Source: Bacteroidota bacterium (GTDB lineage: Bacteria > Bacteroidota > Bacteroidia > UBA7662). From it: a DNA stretch of 48,632 nucleotides. The first letter of the stretch is position 1, and each line of letters opens with the position of its first letter. Under the pieces are notes generated by a model, which saw only the letters and a list, made by a program, of their open reading frames with translations, did not search any database and had not been told where the DNA came from. Where the stretch lies: contig SYHW01000035.1 of assembly GCA_005799065.1 (NCBI GenBank), forward strand, positions 1 to 48,632. The letters run 5' to 3'. Position numbers and translations under genes: made by a program. This document shows positions 16,810-25,378 of this stretch, piece after piece.

Positions 16810-18750
16810 ATGAGCATTCAAATAACACTTCCAGATGGTTCAGTGCGCCAGGTTTTAGAAGGAAGTACACCATACGATTTGGCATTATCGATCAGTGAAG
16901 GTCTAGCCCGCGTCGTATTGGTGGCTGAGGTTGATGGACAACCATGGGATTTACACCGCCCCTTTGCAGGCGACTGCCGTCTAAAATTGCTGAAATGGGA
17001 GGATGAAGGAGGGAAATATGCATTTTGGCATTCCTCAGCCCACCTGCTCGCCGAGGCATTAGAAGATCTCTATCCCGGAATCAGACTGGGGATTGGTCCA
17101 CCCATTGAACAGGGCTTCTACTACGACATCGACTTTAATGGCCATTCATTTGGTCAGGATGATTTTGAACGGGTAGAGCAAAAAATGGCTGAATTGGCTG
17201 CCCGCGAATCACGTTTCGAAAGACAAGAGGTAAGCAAATCCGATGCACTTTCGTATTTCCGTGCTAAGGGTGATCCCTATAAATTGGAGCTGATCGATGG
17301 TCTCAACGATGGTGAAATCACGTTCTATAAGCAGGGAAGCTTCACGGATCTGTGTCGTGGTCCGCACATTCCCCACACGGGAAAAATCAAAGCCATAAAA
17401 ATCACCTCTGTGGCGGGGGCCTATTGGCGTGGAAATGAAAAAAACGCACAGTTAACCCGGATTTATGCCATTACCTTTCCCAGCACGAAAGAGCTTTCTC
17501 AGCATCTGGCCTTGTTGGAAGAGGCCAAAAAGCGTGATCACCGCAAATTGGGGCGCGAATTAGAACTATTTACATTCAGCGAAAATGTAGGTATGGGCCT
17601 CCCACTTTGGCTGCCCAGGGGCGCCCTATTGCGCGAAAGTTTAGAGCAGTTCATGCGCAAGGCACAAGTAGCGGCAGGATATCTGCAGGTCATTACGCCC
17701 CACATTGGATCAAAATCCTTGTATGAGACTTCAGGTCATTGGGAAAAATACGGGCAAGATTCATTTCGGCCGATTTATACCCCGCACGAAGGGGAGGAGT
17801 ATCTACTGAAGCCCATGAATTGTCCGCATCACTGCGAAATTTACAAAAGTAAACCCCGTTCATACCGAGATTTACCCCTTCGATTGGCTGAATTTGGCAC
17901 GGTTTATCGCTACGAACAACATGGCGAATTGCATGGGCTCACCAGAGTCCGAGGATTTACACAAGACGACGCGCATCTGTTTTGCAGGGAAGATCAGGTA
18001 AAAGAGGAGTTTAAAAAGGTGATAGATCTGGTGCTGCATGTGTTTAAGGCGCTCGGATTCACCGAATATCATGCCCAGATTTCACTTCGTGACCCCGAAA
18101 ATCGCCAAAAGTATATCGGAAGCGATGAGAGCTGGGAGCGGTCTGAGCAGGCCATTATCGAAGCTACATCAGAAAAAGGAATGATTGCCGAACAAGTACC
18201 TGGAGAGGCAGCCTTCTATGGTCCAAAACTTGATTTTATGGTTCGGGATGCCTTAGTCCGGAAGTGGCAATTGGGAACCATACAGGTCGATTATAACCTT
18301 CCCGAACGTTTCGGATTAGAGTACACAGGTTCAGACAACCTTAAGTACCGGCCAGTAATGATTCATAGGGCTCCATTCGGTTCTATGGAACGTTTTGTGG
18401 CCGTATTGATCGAACATTGTGGAGGAAACTTACCCCTTTGGCTGGCTCCGGACCAAGTTGCGGTGTTACCTATTAGCGAAAAGTTTGAGGAATATGCACA
18501 AGGCATTGTTGAAATGCTCAGAAAACACGATATTCGCCCTGTCATTGACCTAAGAGATGAAAAAATTGGCCGAAAAATCCGGGATGCTGAATTGCAGAAA
18601 ACGCCCTACATGTTGGTCATAGGCGAAAAGGAAGTGCAGCAACATTTGGTTTCTGTTCGCAAACATGGGGTGGGTGACGAAGGCGCTGAGTCTATTGATT
18701 CATTCTTATCGCGCATGCGGGCCGAAATCGATGCCGTTTCCTACACTTAA
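16810..18750 (+). CDS. thrS: Threonyl-tRNA synthetase
   Basis: 646 residues, full length. TGS domain (1-62), editing domain with the HSSAH metal motif (74-78) and its partner CRGPHIPH (182-189), class II catalytic core with the zinc ligand C338 in [10 protein letters not shown], motif 2 ([24 protein letters not shown], 366-389), and a C-terminal anticodon-binding domain ([22 protein letters not shown]…). Charges tRNA-Thr and clears mischarged Ser-tRNA-Thr. It heads the conserved thrS-infC-rpmI-rplT order. Confidence 0.98.
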   Translation: MSIQITLPDGSVRQVLEGSTPYDLALSISEGLARVVLVAEVDGQPWDLHRPFAGDCRLKLLKWEDEGGKYAFWHSSAHLLAEALEDLYPGIRLGIGPPIEQGFYYDIDFNGHSFGQDDFERVEQKMAELAARESRFERQEVSKSDALSYFRAKGDPYKLELIDGLNDGEITFYKQGSFTDLCRGPHIPHTGKIKAIKITSVAGAYWRGNEKNAQLTRIYAITFPSTKELSQHLALLEEAKKRDHRKLGRELELFTFSENVGMGLPLWLPRGALLRESLEQFMRKAQVAAGYLQVITPHIGSKSLYETSGHWEKYGQDSFRPIYTPHEGEEYLLKPMNCPHHCEIYKSKPRSYRDLPLRLAEFGTVYRYEQHGELHGLTRVRGFTQDDAHLFCREDQVKEEFKKVIDLVLHVFKALGFTEYHAQISLRDPENRQKYIGSDESWERSEQAIIEATSEKGMIAEQVPGEAAFYGPKLDFMVRDALVRKWQLGTIQVDYNLPERFGLEYTGSDNLKYRPVMIHRAPFGSMERFVAVLIEHCGGNLPLWLAPDQVAVLPISEKFEEYAQGIVEMLRKHDIRPVIDLRDEKIGRKIRDAELQKTPYMLVIGEKEVQQHLVSVRKHGVGDEGAESIDSFLSRMRAEIDAVSYT

Positions 18751-18779
18751 TTATTGATTAACCTTTAAATTTCGACGCC

Positions 18780-19337
18780 ATAACACTACCCGTACGTCAA
18801 CCCAACCGATTCAGGAAGGAGAAACCCATAGAGCCCATCAACGAAAACATCCGTTTCCCGGAGGTTCGGTTGGTCGGTGACAATTTGGAGCCTGGAATCT
18901 ACAGTATATCTGAGGCGAGGAAAATTGCCCAGGATATCGGCCTTGACTTGGTGATTATCTCTGAAAATGCTACGCCGCCTGTGTGCAGAGTAACAGACTA
19001 CAGTAAATTCCTCTATGAAAAGAAGAAACGGGAAAAGGAAATTAAAGCGAATGCGCAGAAAACCGTGGTCAAAGAAATTCGTTTTGGCCCCAATACGGAT
19101 GAACATGATTTCGAATTTAAACTAAAACATGCGCAAAAGTTCTTAGAGGAAGGAGCCAAGGTCAAAGCATATGTACAATTTCGGGGTAGAGCTATTGTTT
19201 TTAAGGAGCGGGGAGAACTTCTTTTGCTTACCTTTGCATCCCGTCTCGAGGAACTGAGCAAAGTAGAGAGTTTGCCCAAATTAGAAGGTAAGCGTATGTT
19301 TCTACACCTTGCTCCGAAATCCTCAAAGTCGAAATAA
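18780..19337 (+). CDS. infC: Translation initiation factor IF-3 (non-canonical start codon)
   Basis: About 185 residues if started at ATA 18780. The conserved IF-3 N-terminus [21 protein letters not shown] begins at 18831. Between the in-frame stop at 18759-18761 and that block there is no ATG, GTG or TTG. The only candidates are near-cognates, best ATA at 18780, giving a basic N-terminal leader ([12 protein letters not shown]) as in other IF-3s. The first TTG (18870) would delete conserved residues. IF-3 autoregulates through its own rare start codon in E. coli (AUU), so a rare codon is expected. Later blocks: [28 protein letters not shown] and [40 protein letters not shown]. The exact start is uncertain; the gene identity is not. 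Confidence 0.93.
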   Translation: MTLPVRQPNRFRKEKPIEPINENIRFPEVRLVGDNLEPGIYSISEARKIAQDIGLDLVIISENATPPVCRVTDYSKFLYEKKKREKEIKANAQKTVVKEIRFGPNTDEHDFEFKLKHAQKFLEEGAKVKAYVQFRGRAIVFKERGELLLLTFASRLEELSKVESLPKLEGKRMFLHLAPKSSKSK

Positions 19338-19354
19338 ACGTAAAATTACCTGTT

Positions 19355-19555
19355 ATGCCTAAAATGAAGACTAACTCTGGTGCAAAAAAGCGCTTTGCCC
19401 TCACTGGAACTGGTAAAATTAAGAGGAAGCACGCCTACAAGAGGCACATCCTGACCAAAATGTCAAAAGTTCGTAAGCGCCATTTATCTAGTTCGGCTTT
19501 AGTTGATACCACAAACGAGGCGCTGATTCGTCGTTTACTCACTATAGGAAAATAA
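19355..19555 (+). CDS. rpmI: 50S ribosomal protein L35
   Basis: 66 residues, very basic, with the family opening [33 protein letters not shown] and the L35 core [18 protein letters not shown]. Part of the large subunit; encoded 17 bp after infC and before rplT in the standard order. Confidence 0.98.
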   Translation: MPKMKTNSGAKKRFALTGTGKIKRKHAYKRHILTKMSKVRKRHLSSSALVDTTNEALIRRLLTIGK

Positions 19556-19612
19556 TTCGTTAACCCCGTCAGTCTACAAGCGCCTCAGTGCCACTGACAC
19601 TAATCAAGCCCC

Positions 19613-19957
19613 ATGCCTAGATCCGTCAACCATGTCGCTTCCCGTGCCCGCCGAAAGAAAATTATGGCGATGGCCAAAGGGTATTTCACAACCCGCTCCA
19701 CTGTTTATACCGTTGCTAAGAATGCAGTTGAAAAGGCACTTGGCTACTCATACCGCGACCGTAAAGCGCGTCGCCGCTACTTCCGCCAGTTGTGGATTGC
19801 TCGTCTTAACGCGGCAACCCGTCAGGAGGGTATGAGCTATTCCAAATTTATGGGTAAATACACCCGCTCAGGTATGGGAATGAACCGGAAAGTTTTGGCC
19901 GATTTGGCCATGAATCATCCCGATGCCTTTAAAACAATTCTGAATTCTTTGAATTAA
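19613..19957 (+). CDS. rplT: 50S ribosomal protein L20
   Basis: 114 residues: [25 protein letters not shown] at the start and [21 protein letters not shown] (49-69), the 23S rRNA-binding core of L20. L20 is essential for early 50S assembly and, in several bacteria, represses its own operon. The 3' end (codons for …ILNSLN and the stop) lies in a 20-bp unit that is tandemly triplicated. Confidence 0.98.
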   Translation: MPRSVNHVASRARRKKIMAMAKGYFTTRSTVYTVAKNAVEKALGYSYRDRKARRRYFRQLWIARLNAATRQEGMSYSKFMGKYTRSGMGMNRKVLADLAMNHPDAFKTILNSLN

Positions 19958-19995
19958 TTCTGAATTCTTTGAATTAATTCTGAATTCTTTGAATT
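19936..19995. repeat. Tandem triplication, 20-bp unit, across the rplT stop codon
   Basis: Three identical copies of aattctgaattctttgaatt (19936-19955, 19956-19975, 19976-19995). The first encodes the end of L20; the following copies are untranslated. The array ends are AATT/AATT microhomologies. Confidence 0.95.
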
Positions 19996-20881
19996 AAAAT
20001 TCGTGGATTCTGTTCCTCGGAATTTGTTGTAAAACGATTTCCAACGCATTCCTTTGTTTTATACTTTGCTTTTGGTAGGCAAGCAGTGAGGCTCTATTGT
20101 ATCCTCCTACATAATAACGCTGAAACCATGGGAGAATGGCAATCATCACATCGAGTGTACTGACTAACCGTGTGGTCCGTATGGTCAATGTCAAGAATAG
20201 CGTATTGATCAGGAGAGAGTTCATCGCTTCTCGTTTTGATCCGCTATACCATTGACCAGCCCCCGGCAGAACAGCACTCATAACCATGGCTGCATTTGGA
20301 TTGGGTCGTTTTGATGCCGAAATAGCGTGTTCATAATTTAATAGGTGTTCAGCTTCTACATCAAGCTGAAACAGATGATTTTTGCATTGATCAGTAGAGC
20401 CTAGATGGTGAAGGGCCACGGCGGCGAGAAGATGATAAATGTCGGCTTGATCGTTACCCGAATTGATGGTATCCAGCGAATACAATTCAGCCAATGCAGG
20501 CGCGAATTTTCCTTGTGCAATTCGATTTCGGGCACTAAACAGCAGTAGCCATTGAGCAAGAGGGTCTCCCACTGGGGTGGCTTGGATTGCCTCTTCGTAG
20601 AATCGTAGCGCTTGATTGGGTTGTGCAATCGAATCATAGCACTGCCCAATCCGCAGACAAACCAGGTTCTTGGATGAATACTGAGGACATTCATAGAGCA
20701 GACGATTGTATTCTAAAATGGCCAAATGAAACTTTTTATGGGCCTGTAATTTTTGACCATAGTCCCAAAGAAATGTTGTGTCTGTCATTTCGTCGGCCTT
20801 CTCAAAAATTACGTTTTTGGCCAACAAAGGGAGTCTATACCCTGTACCTAGCAAAATGAATAAAAGGATCAGCGTTTTCAT
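19994..20881 (-). CDS. Exported TPR-like protein with C-terminal PGxGQxYSG membrane region
   Basis: 295 residues with a signal peptide (LILLFILLGTGYRLPLLA). Residues ~35-180 are helical and TPR-like (YGQKLQAHKKFHLAILEYNRLL, LRIGQCYDSIAQPNQALRFYEEAI). Then comes MSAVLPGAGQWYSGSKREAMNSLLIN (about 203-228) leading into two hydrophobic segments, a pattern like DUF5683 proteins of Bacteroidota (assignment tentative). It shares the PG(A/S)G(Q/K)xYSG block with the gene upstream, so the two are paralogues. Last gene of a five-gene minus-strand group of exported proteins, starting 3 bp after its neighbour. Its stop abuts the rplT repeat array. Confidence 0.75.
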   Translation of the reverse strand: MKTLILLFILLGTGYRLPLLAKNVIFEKADEMTDTTFLWDYGQKLQAHKKFHLAILEYNRLLYECPQYSSKNLVCLRIGQCYDSIAQPNQALRFYEEAIQATPVGDPLAQWLLLFSARNRIAQGKFAPALAELYSLDTINSGNDQADIYHLLAAVALHHLGSTDQCKNHLFQLDVEAEHLLNYEHAISASKRPNPNAAMVMSAVLPGAGQWYSGSKREAMNSLLINTLFLTLTIRTTRLVSTLDVMIAILPWFQRYYVGGYNRASLLAYQKQSIKQRNALEIVLQQIPRNRIHEF

Positions 20882-20884
20882 GGT

Positions 20885-21661
20885 CTAGGGCATCGATGTC
20901 AAACGATCCACCAACTCGCTTTCCCACTTTTGGGTTTTAACTCGATTCATGTGGCGTGCCCATTGTCGGGTGCCAAACAAATTCCCCAAGTAAAAACCAG
21001 TGCTGAGCGCTGCGAATGTATATCCATAACCAGGTCTGCCCGTTGAAAATCCTCTGTAGCTGTTCCATGCATTGGCTGCCACAAACAAAAAACTCGTTAG
21101 TCCGTCTTTCCATGCGCCTGAGTATATTTTTCCGCTTCCCGGGATTATGGCGGATAGGATGACAGCCTTAGGGACAGAGTACGTGTTTGGGATGTTCTTT
21201 TGTTCAATCAAGCGATTAACCCCGATTTTCCAGGCATCGTTTCGGACGCTGTGGGGGTCCGAGGTCGTCAAAAGGAGGGTGTCCGAGGTCGTCAAAAGGA
21301 GGGTGTCGATGATGCCCAGTGCTGTACTGTATTTTTTTGCCCAAATTGCATCACGAGCACATTCAGATCGAACAGAAAGAGTGGTTTCCGGCGTCGAACG
21401 TTTACCGGATTCCAAAAACTGTTGCCCGATGGAAAGTGCTTTTTCAAAATCGCGTTCGATGCGCAAAGCATCTCGGAATCCAAACAAAATCGAAGTGTCG
21501 TCTGGTGCGTTAAAATGAAGTCTTTCCCATTCTAAACGTCCAAGTTGGGTTTGGCCGCTCGAGATCAAGTAACGTGCAAATCCGGTGCTCGTTTGATTCT
21601 GAGCCTTGGAAGTCATGGGAATGCAGGCTGTCATAAACAAACATAAAAATACATAAACCAT
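20885..21661 (-). CDS. Exported paralogue with C-terminal PGSGKIYSG membrane region
   Basis: 258 residues from ATG 21661, giving a signal peptide (VYVFLCLFMTACIPMTSKAQ); ATG 21694 is an alternative that adds 11 residues. A helical middle (DALRIERDFEKALSIGQQFLESG and similar) is followed by LSAIIPGSGKIYSGAWKDGLTSFLFVAANAW and a second hydrophobic segment (YTFAALSTGFYLGNLFG). This matches the layout of the downstream 295-residue protein. Near the middle the eight residues DTLLLTTS occur twice in a row, encoded by a 24-bp in-frame tandem duplication. Function unknown. It follows yidD closely on the same strand. Confidence 0.7.
   Translation of the reverse strand: MVYVFLCLFMTACIPMTSKAQNQTSTGFARYLISSGQTQLGRLEWERLHFNAPDDTSILFGFRDALRIERDFEKALSIGQQFLESGKRSTPETTLSVRSECARDAIWAKKYSTALGIIDTLLLTTSDTLLLTTSDPHSVRNDAWKIGVNRLIEQKNIPNTYSVPKAVILSAIIPGSGKIYSGAWKDGLTSFLFVAANAWNSYRGFSTGRPGYGYTFAALSTGFYLGNLFGTRQWARHMNRVKTQKWESELVDRLTSMP
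21257..21304. repeat. In-frame tandem duplication, 24-bp unit x2
   Basis: Two identical 24-bp copies (21257-21280, 21281-21304) containing gtccgaggtcgtcaaaagga, bounded by GGGT microhomology. Because 24 is a multiple of three, the reading frame is kept and the encoded DTLLLTTS is doubled. Confidence 0.95.
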
Positions 21662-21701
21662 GTATAATCGCTCTTCGTGTATAGAGTAATTCATGAAATA
21701 A

Positions 21702-22121
21702 CTATGGATGGATCAGTTGGATTGGATCAAGATTGAGTCCGCTCGAAACATCAACTTCGTATGCGCCGCGGTTCCATCCATGACACCTTGATAAGCGGTC
21801 AAATGCAGCTCCTAAACCGGCTAAAACGCCTAGGTGCCGGATGGCGTGCAGTCCGTAGGTAGAGCAACTCGGATCAAACGTACAACTGATGGCATCCTGC
21901 GACGAAATGTTTTTTTTGTAGAATCGATAAGATGCAAAGGCGAGCCAATCCCATTCATGCCTGGGTGTTGGGGTTGGAACAGCAGCTGCTGTTTCATGCA
22001 TCTGGTCAGTTGGCAGAATCAGCCATGAATGATCTGATTTACCGTTTGTGAGTGGCTGAGCCGCTGGGTAGGTTGCGGAACCGAGGATCGCGACGATAAT
22101 GAAAATCGGGAGTTTGATCAT
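21702..22121 (-). CDS. yidD: YidD-domain protein with an N-terminal signal peptide
   Basis: 139 residues. The C-terminal part carries the YidD (membrane protein insertion efficiency factor, DUF37) signature: SYRFYKKNISSQDAISCTFDPSCSTYGLHAIRHLG (about 64-98) then LSRCHGWN (about 110-117), with the three conserved cysteines. Ordinary YidD is about 75-85 residues, begins with an amphipathic helix and works on the cytoplasmic face beside YidC. This one instead begins MIKLPIFIIVAILGSATYPAAQ, a clear Sec signal peptide, and has a ~25-residue linker. An internal ATG (22001) would remove the signal and the overlap, but signal-peptide-like sequence here is unlikely by chance. Its 5' end overlaps the upstream gene by 83 bp. 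Flanking genes encode exported proteins, not YidC or RnpA. Confidence 0.85.
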   Translation of the reverse strand: MIKLPIFIIVAILGSATYPAAQPLTNGKSDHSWLILPTDQMHETAAAVPTPTPRHEWDWLAFASYRFYKKNISSQDAISCTFDPSCSTYGLHAIRHLGVLAGLGAAFDRLSRCHGWNRGAYEVDVSSGLNLDPIQLIHP

Positions 22122-22812
22122 TGATCACTATGTTTTTGTATTCGGTAGATTGAAACAACTTTTTGTCTTGGTCAAATATTTCATCGATCACTTCTGTGGG
22201 TATCGACACATTAGAAGTTTTTAGATACCTCCGGAAAAATTGTTTTCTCAATATCTTGCCATTTGGATGATAGAAAATAACTGATTTCAGTTGTCTTTCT
22301 TGACTGGCCAAAGCAATACTCCCCATTTTTTTGCGGGCTGCGGCTGGTGGAGACCAATTGCTGATGACAAGTCCCTGATCGGTTTTGACTGATGTCATTG
22401 TATAACCCGATTGTTCGAGTCCAAAACCGCCCAATTGTTGGTTTAAACTGAGGTGTAAGACACTGAGTTTAGGTTTTAACGTACTCGGCTTTACGCTGAT
22501 CAATGTGTCATTTCGAATAGTCCACTGCACACTATCGACGAAAACCCAAGTTTCTTTCTCCGGGAATTTCACGTCAAAAATCAAGCGGCCAATACGAACA
22601 TCATAGAAAACGGTACCCATAATCAAACCGGCTTCATTACTACCCACTGTTTTCGATTTGACTGTACATTCGGCTTTTATTCGATAAGCTTGTTGCCCTA
22701 AGATTGGGCTGCTCAAGGCTGAAAAAGTGTAGATGACCAAGCAAGTGGCGGTCAACTTGAGCAAAAAAAAGCGCCCGCGAAGGGCGCTCAAAAAGACGGA
22801 TATAGGCATCAT
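22039..22812 (-). CDS. Exported protein of unknown function (possible LolA-like fold)
   Basis: 257 residues from ATG 22812, whose first base overlaps the previous stop (TAATG). The hydrophobic signal segment (LTATCLVIYTFSALSSPILGQQ) comes only after residue 18. The first 16 codons run through a strong terminator hairpin, so a TTG at 22764 (giving LLKLTATCLVIYTF…) is an alternative start. The mature part is beta-rich (GTVFYDVRIGRLIFDVKFPEKETWVFVDSVQWTIRNDTLIS…), reminiscent of LolA/outer-membrane-carrier-like proteins, but no motif settles this. The C-terminus (EVIDEIFDQDKKLFQSTEYKNIVIND) overlaps the yidD signal-peptide region by 83 bp. Confidence 0.65.
   Translation of the reverse strand: MMPISVFLSALRGRFFLLKLTATCLVIYTFSALSSPILGQQAYRIKAECTVKSKTVGSNEAGLIMGTVFYDVRIGRLIFDVKFPEKETWVFVDSVQWTIRNDTLISVKPSTLKPKLSVLHLSLNQQLGGFGLEQSGYTMTSVKTDQGLVISNWSPPAAARKKMGSIALASQERQLKSVIFYHPNGKILRKQFFRRYLKTSNVSIPTEVIDEIFDQDKKLFQSTEYKNIVINDQTPDFHYRRDPRFRNLPSGSATHKR
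22763..22790 (-). terminator. Rho-independent terminator inside the start of the next reading frame
   Basis: On the minus strand AGCGCCC-TTCGC-GGGCGCT forms a 7-bp GC-rich stem (22770-22776 with 22782-22788) followed by T8 (22763-22770). It sits 22-49 nt downstream of the stop of the 131-residue gene, inside the ORF that begins at 22812. Confidence 0.75.
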
Positions 22813-23207
22813 TACGAACCAGCGGACAAACTGCCGATGGCACTAAAAACAACGCTTACAGCAGTTCCTATCCAAAATGACAACTTCTCATTCTTAGATT
22901 TGTTGGAGTTAATGGCGACTACAAAAAAGCCAACAGGCCAGCAGCAGAAGCCCCAGGCAAAGGGTCCCCATTCCATGTCATCCAAACCAAATGCTGACTG
23001 CTGAAGGCCATGTTGAGCGAACACCATGGCACTGCTGGATGATGTGGTACTGAAGGTTGGGGTGGATAATTCCTGCTCGAGTTGATCGAGGGCGGCCATC
23101 TCTGATTGATATGTTTGCTCATCCAACATGAAATCGGAAGCAGTCGTTGTGGCCATCGACCATGAGGCCATGAAGCAAATAGAAAGGGCTAAAATGATTT
23201 TTTTCAT
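22812..23207 (-). CDS. Small exported membrane protein of unknown function
   Basis: 131 residues from ATG 23207 (KKIILALSICFMASWSMATTT signal peptide); an ATG seven codons upstream is less likely because a promoter box sits just before 23207. Residues 30-70 are a Ser/Thr/Gln-rich linker. The C-terminus has a compact hydrophobic unit, WGPFAWGFCCWPVGFFVVAIN, a charged loop NSNKSKNEK and a second helix LSFWIGTAVSVVFSAIGSL, i.e. two membrane spans. No family recognised. First gene of the exported-YidD group; the terminator just after it suggests it is expressed more strongly than the downstream genes. Confidence 0.7.
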   Translation of the reverse strand: MKKIILALSICFMASWSMATTTASDFMLDEQTYQSEMAALDQLEQELSTPTFSTTSSSSAMVFAQHGLQQSAFGLDDMEWGPFAWGFCCWPVGFFVVAINSNKSKNEKLSFWIGTAVSVVFSAIGSLSAGS

Positions 23208-23225
23208 AAGTTGGATTTTAATTTT

Positions 23226-23233
23226 CAAAGATA
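23226..23233 (-). promoter_or_regulatory. -7 box (TATCTTTG) before the exported-YidD operon
   Basis: Exact TAnnTTTG on the minus strand, 18 nt before the ATG at 23207. No TTG at the expected distance upstream. The box lies just beyond the rocD stop. Confidence 0.45.
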
Positions 23234-23269
23234 TTAAGCAGTATGATTTGAAAATCCTATTATCAAAAT

Positions 23270-24571
23270 TTAATTCAGACTACCGAGTGCCTTACCGATG
23301 CTGTCCAGCGCCTGTTCTATTTCGTCGGCGGTGATGCACAAGGGGGGTGCTAAGCGTATAATATGACCATGGGTTGGTTTGGCCAAAACGCCCCGTTCCA
23401 TCATGCGGAGGCATAGGTTCCACGCCATATCATCAGCTTTTTCCTCTATGTCGCTGCCTACAACCAAAGCATTAAGCAATCCTTGACCCCGAACCTTCTT
23501 GATGATCGGGTATTTACGCTGAAGGTCCATCAAGCCTGATCGAAGTTGTTCGCCCCTTTTTACGGCATTATCTATCAATCCTTCCTCCTGTAAAACCGAT
23601 ACAGCCTCCATAGCCACGCGACAAGCCACCGGATTACCTCCAAATGTTGAGCCGTGTTCACCGGGTTTGAGTGTGAGCATCACTTCATGGTCGCCCAATA
23701 CAGCACTAACCGGATAAACACCGCCGCCAAGGGCTTTGCCCAAAACAACCAAATCGGGTCGCACATGCTCATGGTCGCAGGCCAACATAGATCCCGTTCG
23801 GCCCATTCCTGTTTGAATTTCATCGGCAATCATCAACACGCCATACCGTGAACATAAGGCGCGCACCCCTGTTAAATATCCTGGGTCTGGCACCACAACA
23901 CCCGCCTCACCTTGAATCGGTTCAAACATAAACCCAGCAACATTAGGCTGAGAAAGAGCTTTTTCCAGCGCCTCCAGGTCGTTGTAAGGAACAATATTAT
24001 AGCCAGGCACAAAGGGGCCAAAGCCCCGTCGTGCGGAAGGGTCGGTAGATGAGGAAATGGCACCAATCGAACGCCCCCAAAAATTTCCTTCCGCAAAGAC
24101 CATGACGGCTTGGTTTTCTTCCACTCCTTTGACATCATAGGCCCATCTTCGGGCCAGTTTTACGGCACTCTCAGCCGCTTCAACCCCCGTATTCATCGGG
24201 AGGAGCCGATCGTAGCCCAACAATTGGGTCATGTATTGTGTATATTGACCCAGCAGGTTGTGGTGAAAGGCCCTGCTGCACAAACTCAGCTCAGCGGCTT
24301 GTTCTATAAGTGCACCCACGATTCTTGGGTGTGTGTGCCCTTGGTTGACGGCAGAATAGGCCGATAAAAAATCCAAATACTCATGACCTTCTACATCCCA
24401 TACCCGGCTGCCTCGTCCTTTTTTCAGTACCACGGGCAATGGGTGATAATTATGGGTGCCAAAACGATCCTCCAAGTCGATTGCTTCGCTTGTTTGAATC
24501 GATTGAGGATTGAATGGTGAATGGGCAGAGGTGTTCGTCGGTTTTTTGGTTACCGTGGCAAGTTCAGTCAT
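23270..24571 (-). CDS. rocD: Ornithine--oxo-acid aminotransferase
   Basis: 433 residues, class III aminotransferase. Features: [22 protein letters not shown] (41-62), [16 protein letters not shown] (126-141, phosphate/PLP binding), GNFWGRS (162-168), [17 protein letters not shown] (217-233), [11 protein letters not shown] (250-260), and the PLP lysine K279 in [16 protein letters not shown]. This combination matches ornithine aminotransferase rather than acetylornithine or GABA enzymes. It transfers the delta-amino group of ornithine to 2-oxoglutarate, yielding glutamate semialdehyde and glutamate, linking arginine/ornithine breakdown to proline and glutamate. Single gene; divergent from rpmB. 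Confidence 0.95.
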   Translation of the reverse strand: MTELATVTKKPTNTSAHSPFNPQSIQTSEAIDLEDRFGTHNYHPLPVVLKKGRGSRVWDVEGHEYLDFLSAYSAVNQGHTHPRIVGALIEQAAELSLCSRAFHHNLLGQYTQYMTQLLGYDRLLPMNTGVEAAESAVKLARRWAYDVKGVEENQAVMVFAEGNFWGRSIGAISSSTDPSARRGFGPFVPGYNIVPYNDLEALEKALSQPNVAGFMFEPIQGEAGVVVPDPGYLTGVRALCSRYGVLMIADEIQTGMGRTGSMLACDHEHVRPDLVVLGKALGGGVYPVSAVLGDHEVMLTLKPGEHGSTFGGNPVACRVAMEAVSVLQEEGLIDNAVKRGEQLRSGLMDLQRKYPIIKKVRGQGLLNALVVGSDIEEKADDMAWNLCLRMMERGVLAKPTHGHIIRLAPPLCITADEIEQALDSIGKALGSLN

Positions 24572-24589
24572 AATAATTTAATAACCGGG

Positions 24590-24619
24590 TTGATTTATTT
24601 TCCTTTTTTCTTATCTTTG
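24590..24619 (+). promoter_or_regulatory. Full Bacteroidota promoter for rpmB-rpmG
   Basis: TTG (24590-24592), a 19-nt spacer, and TATCTTTG (24612-24619), an exact match to the TTG/N17-23/TAnnTTTG primary-sigma consensus. Transcription would begin near 24623, leaving a leader of about 64 nt before rpmB. Confidence 0.7.
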
Positions 24620-24686
24620 CGCCCTGTCTTTGGTTGCGATCTGATGAATGTTTGGAAAGTAACAAAGATAGCCAAAAACGAACGAA

Positions 24687-24920
24687 ATGTCGAGAATATG
24701 TGATTTGACCGGTAAGAAGGTCATCGTAGGAAACAGGGTTTCTCACTCCAACATCAAGAGTAAGAGGCGTTTTTATCCCAATCTGCAAACCAAGAAATTT
24801 TTCATTCCTGAAACCGGCGAATGGATTACCCTCAAGGTTTCAACCAGTGCCATCCGCACCATCAACCGGAACGGCATTTCGGCGAGCATCGCCAAATTTT
24901 TGCGCAACGGTAAAATCTGA
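24687..24920 (+). CDS. rpmB: 50S ribosomal protein L28
   Basis: 77 residues: [39 protein letters not shown] is the L28 signature, and the C-terminus [13 protein letters not shown] matches the family. First of three ribosomal genes (rpmB, rpmG, DUF4295) behind a full promoter. Confidence 0.98.
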   Translation: MSRICDLTGKKVIVGNRVSHSNIKSKRRFYPNLQTKKFFIPETGEWITLKVSTSAIRTINRNGISASIAKFLRNGKI

Positions 24921-24928
24921 TCCCAATC

Positions 24929-25117
24929 ATGGCTAAGAAAAGTAAAGGCAACCGCATTCAGGTAATCTTGGAATGTACTGAGCACAAAACCAGCGGAATG
25001 CCTGGTATGTCGCGCTACATCACAGTGAAGAACAAGAAAAATACAACGGAGCGCATGGAACTGCGTAAATACAACCCTGTATTGAAGAAAATAACGGTAC
25101 ATAAAGAAATCAAGTAA
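24929..25117 (+). CDS. rpmG: 50S ribosomal protein L33
   Basis: 62 residues: [15 protein letters not shown] then [27 protein letters not shown]. Only one of the zinc-ribbon cysteines remains (ECTEH) and there is no CxxC, so this is the zinc-independent form. Eight bases after rpmB. Its TAA stop overlaps the ATG of the next gene (TAATG). Confidence 0.97.
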   Translation: MAKKSKGNRIQVILECTEHKTSGMPGMSRYITVKNKKNTTERMELRKYNPVLKKITVHKEIK

Positions 25118-25275
25118 TGGCAAAGAAAGTTGTGGCCACCCTCAAACGGGAGGCATCTGAAACCGAAAAAATCGTGAAGGTCATTCGCACCGCACGTTCA
25201 CCAAAGACTGGAGCCTACACCTTTAAGGAGGAGTTTGTTACGGCTTATAAGGTGAAAGACTTCTTCTCTAAATAG
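25117..25275 (+). CDS. DUF4295 small ribosome-associated protein
   Basis: 52 residues beginning [18 protein letters not shown], followed by VIRTARSPKTGAY and ending VKDFFSK. It is basic and matches the DUF4295 family, which is restricted to Bacteroidota and nearly always follows rpmB-rpmG. I recall that it was assigned as an extra large-subunit protein (bL38) in a Flavobacterium ribosome structure; that name should be checked. Its ATG overlaps the rpmG stop, indicating translational coupling. Confidence 0.93.
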   Translation: MAKKVVATLKREASETEKIVKVIRTARSPKTGAYTFKEEFVTAYKVKDFFSK

Positions 25276-25378
25276 CCATTGATTGCTCGCCCAACTCAGC
25301 GGCCAGCATCTTCTTCTATGCCCGGACAGCCCTTGCTGAATCCGGGCTTTGTGGTCGTAAAGCAGATCAATCAGCAGC

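Noticed and set aside
19936-19995. Repeat after rplT considered as an L20-binding or terminator structure
   Set aside because: The repeats are direct, AT-rich and simply copy the last codons of rplT; although gaattc is a short palindrome, no stable stem with a U-run is formed.
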